Source: Lactobacillus jensenii DSM 20557
GTDB taxonomy: Bacteria; Bacillota; Bacilli; Lactobacillales; Lactobacillaceae
Assembly: GCF_001436455.1 (NCBI RefSeq)
Contig: NZ_AYYU01000012.1
Location: 1-49,371 of the forward strand
Direction: 5' to 3'
DNA length: 49,371 nt
The notes under the pieces were generated by a model, which was not told the DNA's origin, ran no database searches, and worked only from the letters and a program-made list of their open reading frames with translations. A program made the position numbers and the translations under genes. Position 1 is the first letter of the stretch. Every line of letters starts with the position of its first letter. Positions 28,323 through 37,709 of this stretch are shown here, piece after piece.

Positions 28323-29273
28323 ATGAAAAAAGTAATTTTATCCCTTGATACTGGAATTGATGACGCAATGGCGCTAGCCTACACTATCGCAAAAGATGAG
28401 CTCGACTTAATCGGAGTTGTTGGCACTTACGGTAATGTCTACACAGAACAAGGTGCTAAAAATGCCCTAGCTCTTTTGAAAATGTTAGGTAAAACAGACA
28501 TTCCCGTCTTTTTGGGAAATGATCACGCCATTGACCAAGATCACTTCGACCGAATGGAAGTTAGCGCTGATATCCACGGAGAAAACGGAATTGGGCAAGT
28601 AAGTATCCCAGCAGCTAGGCGTCCAGTTGAAACTACTAGTGGAATTGACTTCATCATTGAAGCAACTAAGAAGTATGGCAAGGATTTACTCGTTATTGCT
28701 ACTGGTCCAATGACTGACTTAGCCTTAGTTTTACAAAAATATCCTACTTTTAAAGATGAAATCGGCCAAGTTGTTATCATGGGTGGAGCCTTGACTGTTC
28801 GCGGTAATGTTAGCCCTTATGCTGAAGCTAATATTAACCAAGACCCCCTTGCAGCTAAGATTTTATTTGAAAGTGGCACCCCTGTAATTATGGTTGGCCT
28901 TGATGTCACAATGAAAACGCCAATCGGTTTAGCTGATACGCAAAAGTGGCGTGAAACTCAAACCACAGTTGGTGAAAAATACGCTGATATTGTTGACTAC
29001 TACATCCATATTTATGATAAATATTCACCATATTTGCATGGTGGTAGTCTTCATGACCCTGCTGCGGTCTGTGCAGCAATTCACCCAGAATGGTTCACTT
29101 TCTTGTCAATGCATTTAACCTGTGAAACTGAAGGCCCTAGCCGCGGTAGAACAATTGGCCGCTTAGAAGATTTACGCAAGGCTAAGCCAAATGTTAAGGT
29201 AGCAATTGATATTGAAGCTGATAAAGTTAGCCGCGACATTTGTGACAGCTTGGAAGAATTATTTAGAAAATAA
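28323..29273 (+). CDS. Inosine/uridine-preferring nucleoside hydrolase family protein
   Basis: 316 residues from the ATG at 28323, which has AAAGGA upstream; an ATG eight codons earlier would contain that site. The calcium and ribose site is seen in SLDTGIDDAMAL: the IU-NH motif normally reads DxDxGxDD, and here the first Asp is Ser while the other three are kept. ATGPMTDLA and the C-terminal LHDPAAV are present. It should cleave ribonucleosides to base and ribose for salvage, which fits the purine genes further along. The precise substrate is unknown. Confidence 0.9.
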   Translation: MKKVILSLDTGIDDAMALAYTIAKDELDLIGVVGTYGNVYTEQGAKNALALLKMLGKTDIPVFLGNDHAIDQDHFDRMEVSADIHGENGIGQVSIPAARRPVETTSGIDFIIEATKKYGKDLLVIATGPMTDLALVLQKYPTFKDEIGQVVIMGGALTVRGNVSPYAEANINQDPLAAKILFESGTPVIMVGLDVTMKTPIGLADTQKWRETQTTVGEKYADIVDYYIHIYDKYSPYLHGGSLHDPAAVCAAIHPEWFTFLSMHLTCETEGPSRGRTIGRLEDLRKAKPNVKVAIDIEADKVSRDICDSLEELFRK

Positions 29274-29277
29274 GACA

Positions 29278-29320
29278 AAAAAAGATCAAGAAATTCCAAT
29301 TCAGGAAATCTTGATCTTAT
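29278..29320. terminator. Bidirectional terminator between nucleoside hydrolase and MerR genes
   Basis: AAGATCAAGA and TCTTGATCTT arms, with TTCC and GGAA pairing inside around a small bulge, flanked by an A run and T6. Confidence 0.85.
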
Positions 29321-29323
29321 TTT

Positions 29324-29755
29324 TTACCGTAATTCATATTTAACTCCATCTGCATTAACAATGCCATAGAGTTCTTTGCCTTCACCAGTTGCTCCCAAGT
29401 CAATTTCGCCAAATGATTGCTTACTATCAGTTATCTCTACTTCAAAATTACCGTGCTGTTTAAATAAGAAATTACGAATCACTTTTCGCTTTTCTTCAAC
29501 TTCAATCGTTTTTTCATATGCTTTACTCAAAGTATAACCTTCGTCTAAATATTCTTTGATTTGTGCACATCTACCAGCCATTAAGAAATTATATTTTCTT
29601 ACTCCCTTTTCGTTATCAGAAATTGGTTTTATGTAGCCTTTTTCTTCCCAATAACGTAGTTGACGCTGACTTACTCCAATTCCATCGCTTACATCGCCAA
29701 TGCTTAATTGAATATTATCGAGTAATTTTAAAAAGTTTTTATGTTTTTTTACCAT
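29324..29755 (-). CDS. MerR-family transcriptional regulator
   Basis: 143 residues from the ATG at 29755, with GGAG 6 bases upstream; an ATG ten codons earlier has no site. The MerR winged helix-turn-helix occupies residues about 18-85 (LSIGDVSDGIGVSQRQLRYWEEKGYI). The C-terminal part is short and has no paired cysteines, so the inducer is unlikely to be a metal. It is divergent from an MFS multidrug pump and probably controls it. Confidence 0.9.
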   Translation of the reverse strand: MVKKHKNFLKLLDNIQLSIGDVSDGIGVSQRQLRYWEEKGYIKPISDNEKGVRKYNFLMAGRCAQIKEYLDEGYTLSKAYEKTIEVEEKRKVIRNFLFKQHGNFEVEITDSKQSFGEIDLGATGEGKELYGIVNADGVKYELR

Positions 29756-29834
29756 AATTGTCTCCAATCTTTCCAAGTTAAGCACAGCTTATATGTGATA
29801 AATATTATAACTTAATTCTAATTTATTTTGGTAC

Positions 29835-29904
29835 TTTTGTAAAATCATTTGACAAATATATCGGTTAATTTTACAATTTTAAATTGTTAAATAATTTTAC
29901 AAAA
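29835..29904 (+). promoter_or_regulatory. Consensus promoter of the MFS pump flanked by operator-like arms
   Basis: TTGACA (29849-29854), a 17-base spacer and TACAAT (29872-29877) form a near-perfect sigma-A promoter. Two 15-base arms, TTTTGTAAAATCATT (29835-29849) and AATAATTTTACAAAA (29890-29904), are inverted copies with one mismatch and bracket the promoter. A TATAAT at 29805-29810 (minus strand) is a likely -10 of the MerR gene. Confidence 0.75.
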
Positions 29905-29942
29905 AAGTTAAATCTTTTGCAAAAAAAGAAAGAGGTTAAATA

Positions 29943-31418
29943 ATGGTATCAACTGATATTCATGGTAATAAATACAACCGTACTTTATTGATGACCGTGC
30001 TGATTACCGGTTCATTCGTCACAATTTTAACGGCTACTTTATTAGCTACAGCTTACCCATCAATGATGAAAACTTTCAACATCGATGCAAGCACTGTGCA
30101 ATGGCTAACTACCGGATTTACCTTAGTTAACGGAATTATGATTCCAGTCAGCGCCTACTTAATTAACAAATTATCAACCAAGTTTATGTACATTAGCGCC
30201 CTAATTATTTACTTATTAGGAACTATGCTGGCTTACTGGTCACCTAACTTCCAAGTTTTACTTGCAGGTAGATTGGTTCAAGCTATCGGAGCCGGGGTTT
30301 CGATGCCGCTAATGCAATCAATTGTCTTAATGATCTATCCACCTGAAAAACGTGGTGCTGCCATGGGAACAATGGGGCTTGCAATCGGAATGGCACCAGC
30401 AATCGGACCAACTTTATCAGGTTATATTGTTGACCACTTTACCTGGCGGGATTTATTCGGCATGATTATTCCAATTATATCAGTAGTTATTATTGCAGCC
30501 TTTTTCTTAATGAAAGATGTCTTGCCTAATACTAGTCCGAAGCTTGATTTCTGGTCAGTTGTAACTTCAATTGCCGGTTTTGGAATTATGCTTTATGGTT
30601 TTGCTGAAGTTGGTAGTAAGGGCTGGGATGATACCACTGTGATTGCATCCCTAGTTATTGGTGCAGCAATTGTTGCCTTATTTGCAGTTCGCCAATTTAA
30701 GCTTGAAGAACCATTTTTGAATTTGAATGTTTTTAAAACTGGTCAATATACTTTAGGTACAATCATCAGTAGTTTATCCTATATGGGAATGCTAGCTGCA
30801 GAAATGATTTTGCCCCTTTACATTCAAAATGTTCTTGGCAAAAGTGCCTTACAATCAGGATTAATCTTACTTCCAGGTGCTATTGCCATGGGTGTTATGT
30901 CACCAATCACCGGTCGTTTATTTGATAAATATGGTGCTAAACACATGGTTATCACTGGGGCAGTGATGTTAATCTTCGGTACCAGTGCCTTCTTATTCAT
31001 CGGTCCTAATACTCCTACTATCTACATCACGGCCTTTTACGCAGTTAGAATGTTTGGGGTTGCAATGATGATGATGCCGGTCACAACTGCCGGAATGAAC
31101 GCTTTGCCACTTAACTTAATGACCCACGGTACTGCTGTTAACAACACAGTGCGTCAAGTTGCCGGTTCAATTGGAACTGCAATTTTAACCTCAGTCTTGA
31201 CCAATGTTGCTAATTCAAACACTCCGGCTAAGAGTCTATTAACTCAAAATCCTTTAGCATATAAAGATAAAGCTATTGACGCTGTGATATTAGGCTACAA
31301 AGCTGCCTTCATGGTTGCAATTGTATTTGCAGTTTTACTAATCTTTGCTGCACTATTTTTGAGAAAAGGTAATATCGCTAAAAAAGAAGAAATCACTAAT
31401 GGTAAGGAGGCAAGATAA
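29943..31418 (+). CDS. MFS multidrug efflux permease, DHA2 (14-helix) family
   Basis: 491 residues with about 14 membrane helices. Motif A-like and motif C-like segments are visible (GRLVQAIGAGVSMPL; GLAIGMAPAIGPTLSGYIV), typical of drug:proton antiporters of the EmrB/QacA/LmrB group. An AGAGG site lies upstream of the ATG. It is co-transcribed with the DUF4811 gene (TAATG overlap) and divergent from a MerR regulator. Confidence 0.93.
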   Translation: MVSTDIHGNKYNRTLLMTVLITGSFVTILTATLLATAYPSMMKTFNIDASTVQWLTTGFTLVNGIMIPVSAYLINKLSTKFMYISALIIYLLGTMLAYWSPNFQVLLAGRLVQAIGAGVSMPLMQSIVLMIYPPEKRGAAMGTMGLAIGMAPAIGPTLSGYIVDHFTWRDLFGMIIPIISVVIIAAFFLMKDVLPNTSPKLDFWSVVTSIAGFGIMLYGFAEVGSKGWDDTTVIASLVIGAAIVALFAVRQFKLEEPFLNLNVFKTGQYTLGTIISSLSYMGMLAAEMILPLYIQNVLGKSALQSGLILLPGAIAMGVMSPITGRLFDKYGAKHMVITGAVMLIFGTSAFLFIGPNTPTIYITAFYAVRMFGVAMMMMPVTTAGMNALPLNLMTHGTAVNNTVRQVAGSIGTAILTSVLTNVANSNTPAKSLLTQNPLAYKDKAIDAVILGYKAAFMVAIVFAVLLIFAALFLRKGNIAKKEEITNGKEAR

Positions 31419-31987
31419 TGGCTATTCTTTTATTAATTATTGGCTTAGTAATTTACTTTATTTTCAATGTGATTCCAATTACTAAATTCCACTACCTCTT
31501 TGCTTACCTGGGATTAGCACTCGCCTTAACTAGCGGGATTGGCATGATGGCCAATGAAAATGCTCATTTTGGGATGGAAGCCAAGACTACTAATAAACAA
31601 GTTACAATCAAGCCAACTGCTAGCGTTGGCCAATTAAACCTCTTAGTTTATAAACAAGTCGGCAATAAAGGACCTAAAGTTTATATTTACAATGGTAAAA
31701 AGAAGCATACTCAAGTTAATACCAAAACTATCAATAAAGTAAAAACTGGCTACACTACTGCTACGCTTGTTACCCAAGAAACTCGTTATCACTTCAAAAA
31801 TAAGTTTTACAAGTTACTCTTTGGCTTTTTAGGTAAAGAAAATCAGCTAAAGCAACGTGTAAATACTTTTGAAGTGCCAAACACTTGGAAAGTACTCTCA
31901 ACTAGCCAAGTCACTAAGTTAAAGAAGCAAATGATCGCAATGCAGAAAAAACAAATGCTAATGCAAGCGCAAATGCAAAATAAATAA
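31418..31987 (+). CDS. DUF4811 membrane protein, MFS partner
   Basis: 189 residues: two N-terminal membrane segments (about 2-18 and 24-45), an extracytoplasmic beta-rich region, and a basic C-terminal tail rich in Met, Gln and Lys. DUF4811 proteins regularly follow DHA2 drug pumps in lactobacilli; their function is unknown. Its ATG overlaps the pump stop codon by one base, so production of the two is linked. Confidence 0.85.
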   Translation: MAILLLIIGLVIYFIFNVIPITKFHYLFAYLGLALALTSGIGMMANENAHFGMEAKTTNKQVTIKPTASVGQLNLLVYKQVGNKGPKVYIYNGKKKHTQVNTKTINKVKTGYTTATLVTQETRYHFKNKFYKLLFGFLGKENQLKQRVNTFEVPNTWKVLSTSQVTKLKKQMIAMQKKQMLMQAQMQNK

Positions 31988-32013
31988 GGTTAACTCCCTT
32001 AAAAGGACCATAC

Positions 32014-32045
32014 AAAAAGACTAGGAAAATTCCTAGTCTTTTATT
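32014..32045. terminator. Bidirectional terminator after the MFS operon
   Basis: Stem AAAAGACTAGGAA / TTCCTAGTCTTTT with a 2-base loop, T-rich on the plus side and A-rich on the other. It serves the plus-strand pump operon and the minus-strand small membrane protein gene. Confidence 0.92.
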
Positions 32046-32286
32046 TTTTTATTTCAAAAAAACGCACACCAAATAAAACTACATTCAATAAGACCAAAAT
32101 AATAAAAAATTCACGCCAACCTACAAAAAGTAATTGCGTAAAAAATAAACATATAAAGTTGTAAAGCAAAATTCCTGCTGTATATAAACGATTTGCCTTA
32201 ACCAAATGACTTAGCCAAAAATAATTATCTAACCAGGATTCAAATTCATAATGCTTAGTAAGTAATAATTTTATTAGCTTCACCAA
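32041..32286 (-). CDS. Small membrane protein, unknown
   Basis: 81 residues with two predicted membrane helices (about 36-55 and 59-76) and a mixed-charge N-terminus. No family recognised. It lies 16 bases after the L,D-transpeptidase gene on the same strand and is probably co-transcribed with it. A role in the envelope is a guess from context. Confidence 0.65.
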   Translation of the reverse strand: MVKLIKLLLTKHYEFESWLDNYFWLSHLVKANRLYTAGILLYNFICLFFTQLLFVGWREFFIILVLLNVVLFGVRFFEIKK

Positions 32287-32302
32287 TCTATCCCCACTAA
32301 AA

Positions 32303-32911
32303 TTAGCTATTGGTAATTACAACTTTTGTTCCTTCTTTAATATTTTCATAAAACCATTTAGCATCAGGAACTGATAATCTAATACATCCATGTGAATTTG
32401 CGTTTTTACCTAATTTTTCAGCTTCAGATTCAACAAAATGTCCCTGAGAATCAGTGGGTACGGTATGAAATAGGTAAACTCCATGATCCTTCCAAGAAAC
32501 CCAGTACTTTGCACCTTCTCCACTTTCCTGATTGTAGAAAAAGTCTCCACGTTCTGCCTGAATATGAAAAGTCCCTTCTGGCGTTGCTCGATCTCCACCA
32601 GAGCCAGTAGAACAATACATAGTGTATAAAATTTTTGATCCATTCATTAAATAAGTTCTTTGTTTAGCTTTAGAAACTTTAACCCACATCTTGGGATAAT
32701 CAGCAACTTTAGGATACGGCTTATTTTCAGAAGGTTTTTGCCAATTAATTTTGATTTCCTTTGCCTTATTTGCTTTAGATTTTGTTACTTTCAATGATGA
32801 TGAGGCAACTTCTTTAGTTTTTGCTTGATCTAACATTGCTGTATTAGCCAAAACTATTGCTAAAGCTATTGCCAATAAAGAAGCAATCGAAGTTTTATTA
32901 AGCTTAATCAC
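32303..32911 (-). CDS. L,D-transpeptidase (YkuD family)
   Basis: 202 residues from GTG at 32911, chosen because GGAG lies 6 bases upstream; an ATG seven codons earlier has no site. A signal anchor or signal peptide at about 7-28 is followed by a linker and the YkuD catalytic domain (about 75-202). The catalytic motif SHGCIRLS is intact, and the upstream His region (GVYLFHTVP) is present. The enzyme forms 3-3 cross-links in peptidoglycan or attaches proteins, outside the membrane. Confidence 0.92.
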   Translation of the reverse strand: MIKLNKTSIASLLAIALAIVLANTAMLDQAKTKEVASSSLKVTKSKANKAKEIKINWQKPSENKPYPKVADYPKMWVKVSKAKQRTYLMNGSKILYTMYCSTGSGGDRATPEGTFHIQAERGDFFYNQESGEGAKYWVSWKDHGVYLFHTVPTDSQGHFVESEAEKLGKNANSHGCIRLSVPDAKWFYENIKEGTKVVITNS

Positions 32912-32970
32912 AATCAACTCCTCAAAAATCAATCAAATCATTATTATTGTAACATTTTTCGCTCGTATTT

Positions 32971-33726
32971 TTAATTTTCAATATAGTTAAAAAAGTCGGT
33001 CTTAATCTTTTCTAAATTAATATCGCTATTTCTTTGTGATTGGCGATAGCCAATATAATATGGTGGTGTTATAAATCTCGGAACTAACTTACAAATTACT
33101 TTTCCATCAATTCGATAAAAGAATAGATTATATGACTTACATCTTCCCTGATAAAAGGCTTCGCTCATACAAAAACTAACTAAGTCTTTAATATTATCTG
33201 AAAATAAGTCTAATTTATCCATATTAGAAATAATTACATTGAATTCTGTATATCCCATAATTGGTTGTAATGACATATTTACTTCAAAGTTTGGGCCTTT
33301 TTTTATTGATAATCCAGTAAAATTTTCTGAATGAACTTCTGAATAAATATCAGCTTTTTTAAAGCCGACAATTTGTAAATGGGGATGGCGCAAACTACCA
33401 CCAGACAAAGGGCCAAAATTTTTAAACATTGCCACACTTCGATATTGCTTAGAATTATCTAATTTAAGCCACTTATCTACCGCATAGTGAATTAAAGAAC
33501 GATTATACTCATACGAATAGTTGGTTATATCTCCTAAATGATCACTTGACTCAATAATCAAAGTTAAATAAGTATCAAGCAGAGTCTGATATTTATTCTC
33601 CAGCCAAATAAATTGATTCTGCTTTTCAATAATTCCTGTTAATTTTTCAATATCACAAAAAGGACAGCCATCGTTATTAGAGGGCTTGCCTTTGGCTATT
33701 TGAGTATTAAAGACTAATGGAGTCAC
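32971..33726 (-). CDS. DUF4931 protein, HIT/GalT-like
   Basis: 251 residues. An N-terminal CPFC motif (about residues 21-24) could bind zinc with later residues, and GGSLRHPHLQIVG carries an HxH motif like the active site of galactose-1-phosphate uridylyltransferase-type HIT proteins. This pattern fits DUF4931. A nucleotidyl transfer or hydrolysis activity is possible; the substrate is unknown. It is separate from its neighbours by about 60 bases (L,D-transpeptidase) and 117 bases (guaA). Confidence 0.8.
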   Translation of the reverse strand: MTPLVFNTQIAKGKPSNNDGCPFCDIEKLTGIIEKQNQFIWLENKYQTLLDTYLTLIIESSDHLGDITNYSYEYNRSLIHYAVDKWLKLDNSKQYRSVAMFKNFGPLSGGSLRHPHLQIVGFKKADIYSEVHSENFTGLSIKKGPNFEVNMSLQPIMGYTEFNVIISNMDKLDLFSDNIKDLVSFCMSEAFYQGRCKSYNLFFYRIDGKVICKLVPRFITPPYYIGYRQSQRNSDINLEKIKTDFFNYIEN

Positions 33727-33806
33727 TTACATTTCGCATCCTTAATTTATATTTACAACGTAATTGTATATTCTTAATTTTATATACCTATTTTTAGAGA
33801 TTGTAA

Positions 33807-33840
33807 ATAAAAAACTCGTTAGCCTTGCTAACGAGTTGTA
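33807..33840 (-). terminator. Terminator after guaA
   Basis: Stem AACTCGTTAG-CCTTG-CTAACGAGTT with a U run on the minus strand, immediately after the guaA stop. Confidence 0.93.
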
Positions 33841-33842
33841 TC

Positions 33843-35393
33843 TTATTCCCATTCAATAGTTGCAGGTGGCTTAGAAGTAATGTCGTAGACTACGCGGTTA
33901 ACATGGTCAACTTCATCTACCATTCTAGTTGATACCTTTTGTAAAACTTCCCATGGCAACTTTGAAAAGTCGGCGGTCATCCCATCAATTGAGCTAACTG
34001 CGCGAATACCAATAGTGTAGTCGTATGTTCTGCCGTCACCCATTACTCCGACTGAGCGAATTCCTGGCAAGACTGTGAAGTATTGCCAAACCTCTTCTTC
34101 AAGACCAGCTTTTTTAATTTCTTCACGCAAAATTGCATCAGTTTCACGGACAATTTCAAGCTTTTCTTCGGTAATTTCGCCAATTACCCGAATACCAAGA
34201 CCTGGTCCTGGGAATGGCTGACGCCAAACAAGTTCATGTGGAATGCCTAACTTTTCACCAAGTTCACGCACTTCATCCTTGAATAACTTACGCAAAGGTT
34301 CAACTAACTCGAAGCCTAAGTCCTTAGGAAGACCCCCTACATTGTGGTGGGACTTGATTGTTTGAGCAGTCTTAGTACCACTTTCAATTACATCAGTATA
34401 AAGCGTACCTTGAGCTAAGAATTTTACACCATTAAGCTTTTTGGCTTCTTCATTGAAGACTTCGATGAATTCTTTACCAATAATCTTGCGCTTTTGTTCA
34501 GGTTCACTAACACCCTTTAACTTATCTAAGAAGCGTTTTTTGGCATCGACTTTAATGATATTAACCCCTAAATCACGATTCAAAGCTGCCATAACTTGTT
34601 TAGCTTCATCTTTTCTAAGTAAACCATGATCAACAAAAATTGCAGTTAATTGGTTGCCAATAGCCTTATGAAGTAAAGTGGCAGTAACGCTAGAATCTAC
34701 CCCACCAGACAAGCCTAAGATTACCTTGCCATCGCCAACTTGCTTGCGGATTTTAGCTACTTCTAGGTCAATGAAGTCGTCCATCGTCCAGTTAGCACGA
34801 GCTCCACAAACGTTAAAAGCAAAGTTCTTCAAAATATCTAAGCCATATTCAGAATTACGAACTTCTGCATGGAACTGAATACCATAAAATTTCTTAGCAA
34901 CATTAGCCATCGCGCTAATTGGGCAGTTGGGACTAGATGCTAAAGTTTCAAAACCGTCCGGAACACTAGTTACCAAGTCACCATGACTCATCCAAACAGT
35001 TTGCTTTGCAGGCAATTTTTCAAATAACTTAGTAGCGTCTGTAACGTCAATATCTGCGCGGCCATATTCTGAGTGATCAGCTTTTTCAACCTTACCACCC
35101 AAATCATGAGCCATTAACTGCATCCCATAACAAATGCCTAAAATCGGAATCCCCAATTCAAAAATTTCAGGATTTACTTTTAAGCTACCTTCATCATAAA
35201 CACTGTTTGGTCCACCTGAAAAAATAATCCCCTTAGGATTCATTTCTTTAATTTTTTCAATTGAAAAATCATTTGGTAATAATTCTGAGTAAATACCAAA
35301 GTCACGTAGACGGCGTGTAATCAGTTGGTTATATTGGCTACCAAAGTCTAGCACAATGATTTTATCAAAGTCAGATATATTTTTTACAGACAC
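33843..35393 (-). CDS. guaA: GMP synthase (glutamine-hydrolysing)
   Basis: 516 residues. Converts XMP to GMP using glutamine and ATP. N-terminal class I glutamine amidotransferase with nucleophile Cys in GICYGMQLM and a later FHAEV His motif, an ATP-pyrophosphatase P-loop [11 protein letters not shown] (about residue 230) and the C-terminal dimerisation domain ending KPPATIEWE. The start is GTG at 35393 with AAGGAG 9 bases upstream. Confidence 0.98.
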   Translation of the reverse strand: MSVKNISDFDKIIVLDFGSQYNQLITRRLRDFGIYSELLPNDFSIEKIKEMNPKGIIFSGGPNSVYDEGSLKVNPEIFELGIPILGICYGMQLMAHDLGGKVEKADHSEYGRADIDVTDATKLFEKLPAKQTVWMSHGDLVTSVPDGFETLASSPNCPISAMANVAKKFYGIQFHAEVRNSEYGLDILKNFAFNVCGARANWTMDDFIDLEVAKIRKQVGDGKVILGLSGGVDSSVTATLLHKAIGNQLTAIFVDHGLLRKDEAKQVMAALNRDLGVNIIKVDAKKRFLDKLKGVSEPEQKRKIIGKEFIEVFNEEAKKLNGVKFLAQGTLYTDVIESGTKTAQTIKSHHNVGGLPKDLGFELVEPLRKLFKDEVRELGEKLGIPHELVWRQPFPGPGLGIRVIGEITEEKLEIVRETDAILREEIKKAGLEEEVWQYFTVLPGIRSVGVMGDGRTYDYTIGIRAVSSIDGMTADFSKLPWEVLQKVSTRMVDEVDHVNRVVYDITSKPPATIEWE

Positions 35394-35460
35394 CCTACTT
35401 CTCCTTTTCTGCTTAACAAATTTATCCTGACTATACTAATTTTTTGGAATTCGGTCAACT

Positions 35461-35507
35461 AAAAAGCAAATATTAATTTAAAAAGTGTAAAATATAATTT
35501 GCTTTTT
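35461..35507. repeat. Long-loop inverted repeat upstream of guaA and the xpt riboswitch
   Basis: Arms AAAAAGCAAAT and ATTTGCTTTTT are perfect 11-bp complements separated by 25 A/T-rich bases. It lies between the guaA start and the riboswitch. It could be a regulator binding region or a weak bidirectional hairpin; the sequence does not decide. Confidence 0.45.
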
Positions 35508-35590
35508 ACGCCAATATTTTTACTTTATAGTTGAATTTTATAATTATCTTTGCTAGAATACAAACAACACTTTTTATTAATGAGATTTAT

Positions 35591-35657
35591 TATCTGTATA
35601 TCGTTGCAATACGGGCAACAGTTTCTACCTGAAACCTTAAATTTCAGACTATGGATA
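35591..35657 (+). promoter_or_regulatory. Purine riboswitch aptamer, guanine type
   Basis: P1 arms TATCTGTA / TATGGATA, P2 GTTGC / GCAAC enclosing AATACGG, core GTTTCTACC, P3 CTGAAA / TTTCAG and the 3' core GACTATGG. The discriminator base in GACTATG is C, which selects guanine (adenine riboswitches have GATTATG). It controls xpt-pbuX, as in other Bacillota. Confidence 0.93.
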
Positions 35658-35668
35658 TTTTGGCTTTT

Positions 35669-35714
35669 TAAAAGGCTTCTTTTTCCACAGTCATGGTAGA
35701 AGGGGCCTTTTTTG
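35669..35714 (+). terminator. Riboswitch expression-platform terminator of xpt-pbuX
   Basis: A long imperfect stem, AAAAGGCTTCT.. pairing with ..AGAAGGGGCCTTTT, ends in T6. It follows the aptamer by 12 bases. Guanine binding should favour this terminator and switch off salvage genes. Confidence 0.85.
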
Positions 35715-35740
35715 TTTTTAGTTTTTAGGAGGAAGACTAA

Positions 35741-36319
35741 GTGAAATTATTAGAAGAGCGAATCAAACGTGATGGTCAAGTGCTTGATGGGGACGTCTTA
35801 AAAATCAACTCATTCTTAAATCATCAAGTCGATCCAGAATTGATGATGGAGCTCGGGAAAGAATTCGCTCGTTTATTTAAAGATGCTGGCATCACTAAAG
35901 TATTAACTTGTGAAGCTTCTGGAATTGCGCCAAGTGTAATGGCTGCTTATGTCTTAGGTGTACCAATGGTCTTTGCCCGTAAGAAAAAGCCATCAACTCT
36001 AAATGATGCAGTTTATCTAGCTGATGTCTTTTCCTACACTAAAAAAGTTAATAACAAAATTTGCGTAGAAAAGAAATTCCTTAGTGCAACCGATAAAGTC
36101 CTAATTCTTGATGACTTTGTTGCCCACGGTGAAGCTGTTAAAGGAATGGTTTCAATTGCAAACCAAGCCGGTGCAGAAATTGTCGGTGTCGGTGCAGTTG
36201 TTGCTAAAGATTTCCAAGGTGGTAGCGACTGGATTAAGAAGCAAGGCTTACGCTTTGAAGCCTTAGCTAATATTGCTAGTTTTGAAAATGGAGAAGTTCA
36301 CTTCGTAGGAGAGGAATAA
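35741..36319 (+). CDS. xpt: Xanthine phosphoribosyltransferase
   Basis: 192 residues. Makes XMP from xanthine and PRPP. The PRPP-binding loop is seen in KVLILDDFVAHGEAVKGM; the N-terminal MKLLEERIKRDGQVLDG is typical of Xpt. The start is GTG at 35741 with AGGAGG 8 bases upstream. A guanine riboswitch precedes it and pbuX overlaps its stop (TAATG). Confidence 0.97.
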   Translation: MKLLEERIKRDGQVLDGDVLKINSFLNHQVDPELMMELGKEFARLFKDAGITKVLTCEASGIAPSVMAAYVLGVPMVFARKKKPSTLNDAVYLADVFSYTKKVNNKICVEKKFLSATDKVLILDDFVAHGEAVKGMVSIANQAGAEIVGVGAVVAKDFQGGSDWIKKQGLRFEALANIASFENGEVHFVGEE

Positions 36320-37602
36320 TGAAAGAAGTATCTCACAAAAAAGCAGCTATCTTAGGTTTACAACACTTACTTGCAATGTATTCGGGTGCCGTAGCAGTGC
36401 CTCTCTTAATTGGAACAGCCCTAAAATTTAATACCACACAAATGACTTATTTAGTTTCAATTGATATTTTCATGTGTGGATTAGCAACCTTATTGCAATT
36501 ATTCCGTAATTGTTATTTAGGAATCGACTTACCCGTTGTCTTAGGTTGTGCAATTCAAGCTGTGGCTCCACTTGAACTAATCGGGCAAAAATTTTCAATT
36601 AATACTATGTACGGTGCCATTATCGTTGCTGGGATTTTTGTCTTTTGTATTGCCGGCTGGTTTTCAAAAATCAAAAAACTTTTTCCACCAGTTGTTACTG
36701 GTAGTTTGATTACAGTAATTGGGTTAACCCTAATTCCGGTTGCCTTTCAAAATATGGGTGGCGGAACTGCCACTGCTAAAAATTTTGGTGACAGTAAGTA
36801 CTTAATCACTGCTTTTGCGACAATTTTGGTAATTATTTTAATCGAATTACTGGCTAAAGGCTTTTTAAAATCAATTGCGGTTTTAATTGGATTAATTGCT
36901 GGTACTGTTTTAGCTTCATTTCTAGGAATGGTCTCACTTACATCTGTTTTACAAGCTTCATGGTTTCATTTGCCACAGTTTTTCTACTTTGGTAAGCCTG
37001 AATTTGAATGGTCATCTAGTGTAACGATGATTATCATCGCCTTAGTATCAATGGTAGAATCAACTGGTGTTTTCTTTGCTACAAGTGATTTGTTAAAGCA
37101 AGACGTTAACGAAGATGATCTTAAACGAGGCTACCGTGCTGAAGGATTGGCTCAAATATTCGGTGGGATTTTTAACACTTTCCCTTACACTACCTTTTCA
37201 CAAAATGTCGGTTTACTCCAACTTTCTGGCATTAAAACTAGACGTCCAATCTTTTGGGCTGCTGGCCTATTAATGGGCTTAGGTTTATTACCTAAAATCG
37301 GCGCCATTGTAACTATTATTCCAATCTCTGTTTTAGGTGGGGCAATGCTAGTAATGTTCACTATGATTGCAGTTCAAGGAATTAAGATGCTCCTAAAAGT
37401 TGATTTAAGTGATAACCGCAACATTTTAGTAATTGCACTTTCTGTTGGTTTAGGTCTAGGGGTAACTTCTTATCCACAAATTTTCCAACATTTGCCACAA
37501 ACTGTTCAATTATTCTTAGGGAACGGTATCGTGGTTGCCAGCCTTAGTGCAACTCTTTTGAATCTAATTTTCAAAGGTAAAGAAGGATTAAATTCAAAGT
37601 AG
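36319..37602 (+). CDS. pbuX: Xanthine permease (NCS2 family)
   Basis: 427 residues with about 12-14 membrane segments. NCS2 signature residues are present: QHLLAMYSG in helix 1, and ALVSMVESTGVFFATSD followed by GLAQIFGGIFNTFPYTTFSQNVGL. It imports xanthine for Xpt, and GuaA then makes GMP from XMP; guaA lies divergently upstream. Confidence 0.96.
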   Translation: MKEVSHKKAAILGLQHLLAMYSGAVAVPLLIGTALKFNTTQMTYLVSIDIFMCGLATLLQLFRNCYLGIDLPVVLGCAIQAVAPLELIGQKFSINTMYGAIIVAGIFVFCIAGWFSKIKKLFPPVVTGSLITVIGLTLIPVAFQNMGGGTATAKNFGDSKYLITAFATILVIILIELLAKGFLKSIAVLIGLIAGTVLASFLGMVSLTSVLQASWFHLPQFFYFGKPEFEWSSSVTMIIIALVSMVESTGVFFATSDLLKQDVNEDDLKRGYRAEGLAQIFGGIFNTFPYTTFSQNVGLLQLSGIKTRRPIFWAAGLLMGLGLLPKIGAIVTIIPISVLGGAMLVMFTMIAVQGIKMLLKVDLSDNRNILVIALSVGLGLGVTSYPQIFQHLPQTVQLFLGNGIVVASLSATLLNLIFKGKEGLNSK

Positions 37603-37617
37603 TAATTATATATTTTT

Positions 37618-37652
37618 TAAAAGCTTGAGTATTTAACTCAAGCTTTTCTTTT
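37618..37652 (+). terminator. Terminator after pbuX
   Basis: Stem AAAAGCTTGAGT-ATTTA-ACTCAAGCTTTT followed by CTTTT. Confidence 0.92.
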
Positions 37653-37709
37653 ATCCTAGAGCTTTTTCTCCTACAATGGAATTAAGTTAAAAAGAAGAAG
37701 GAAATGCAT

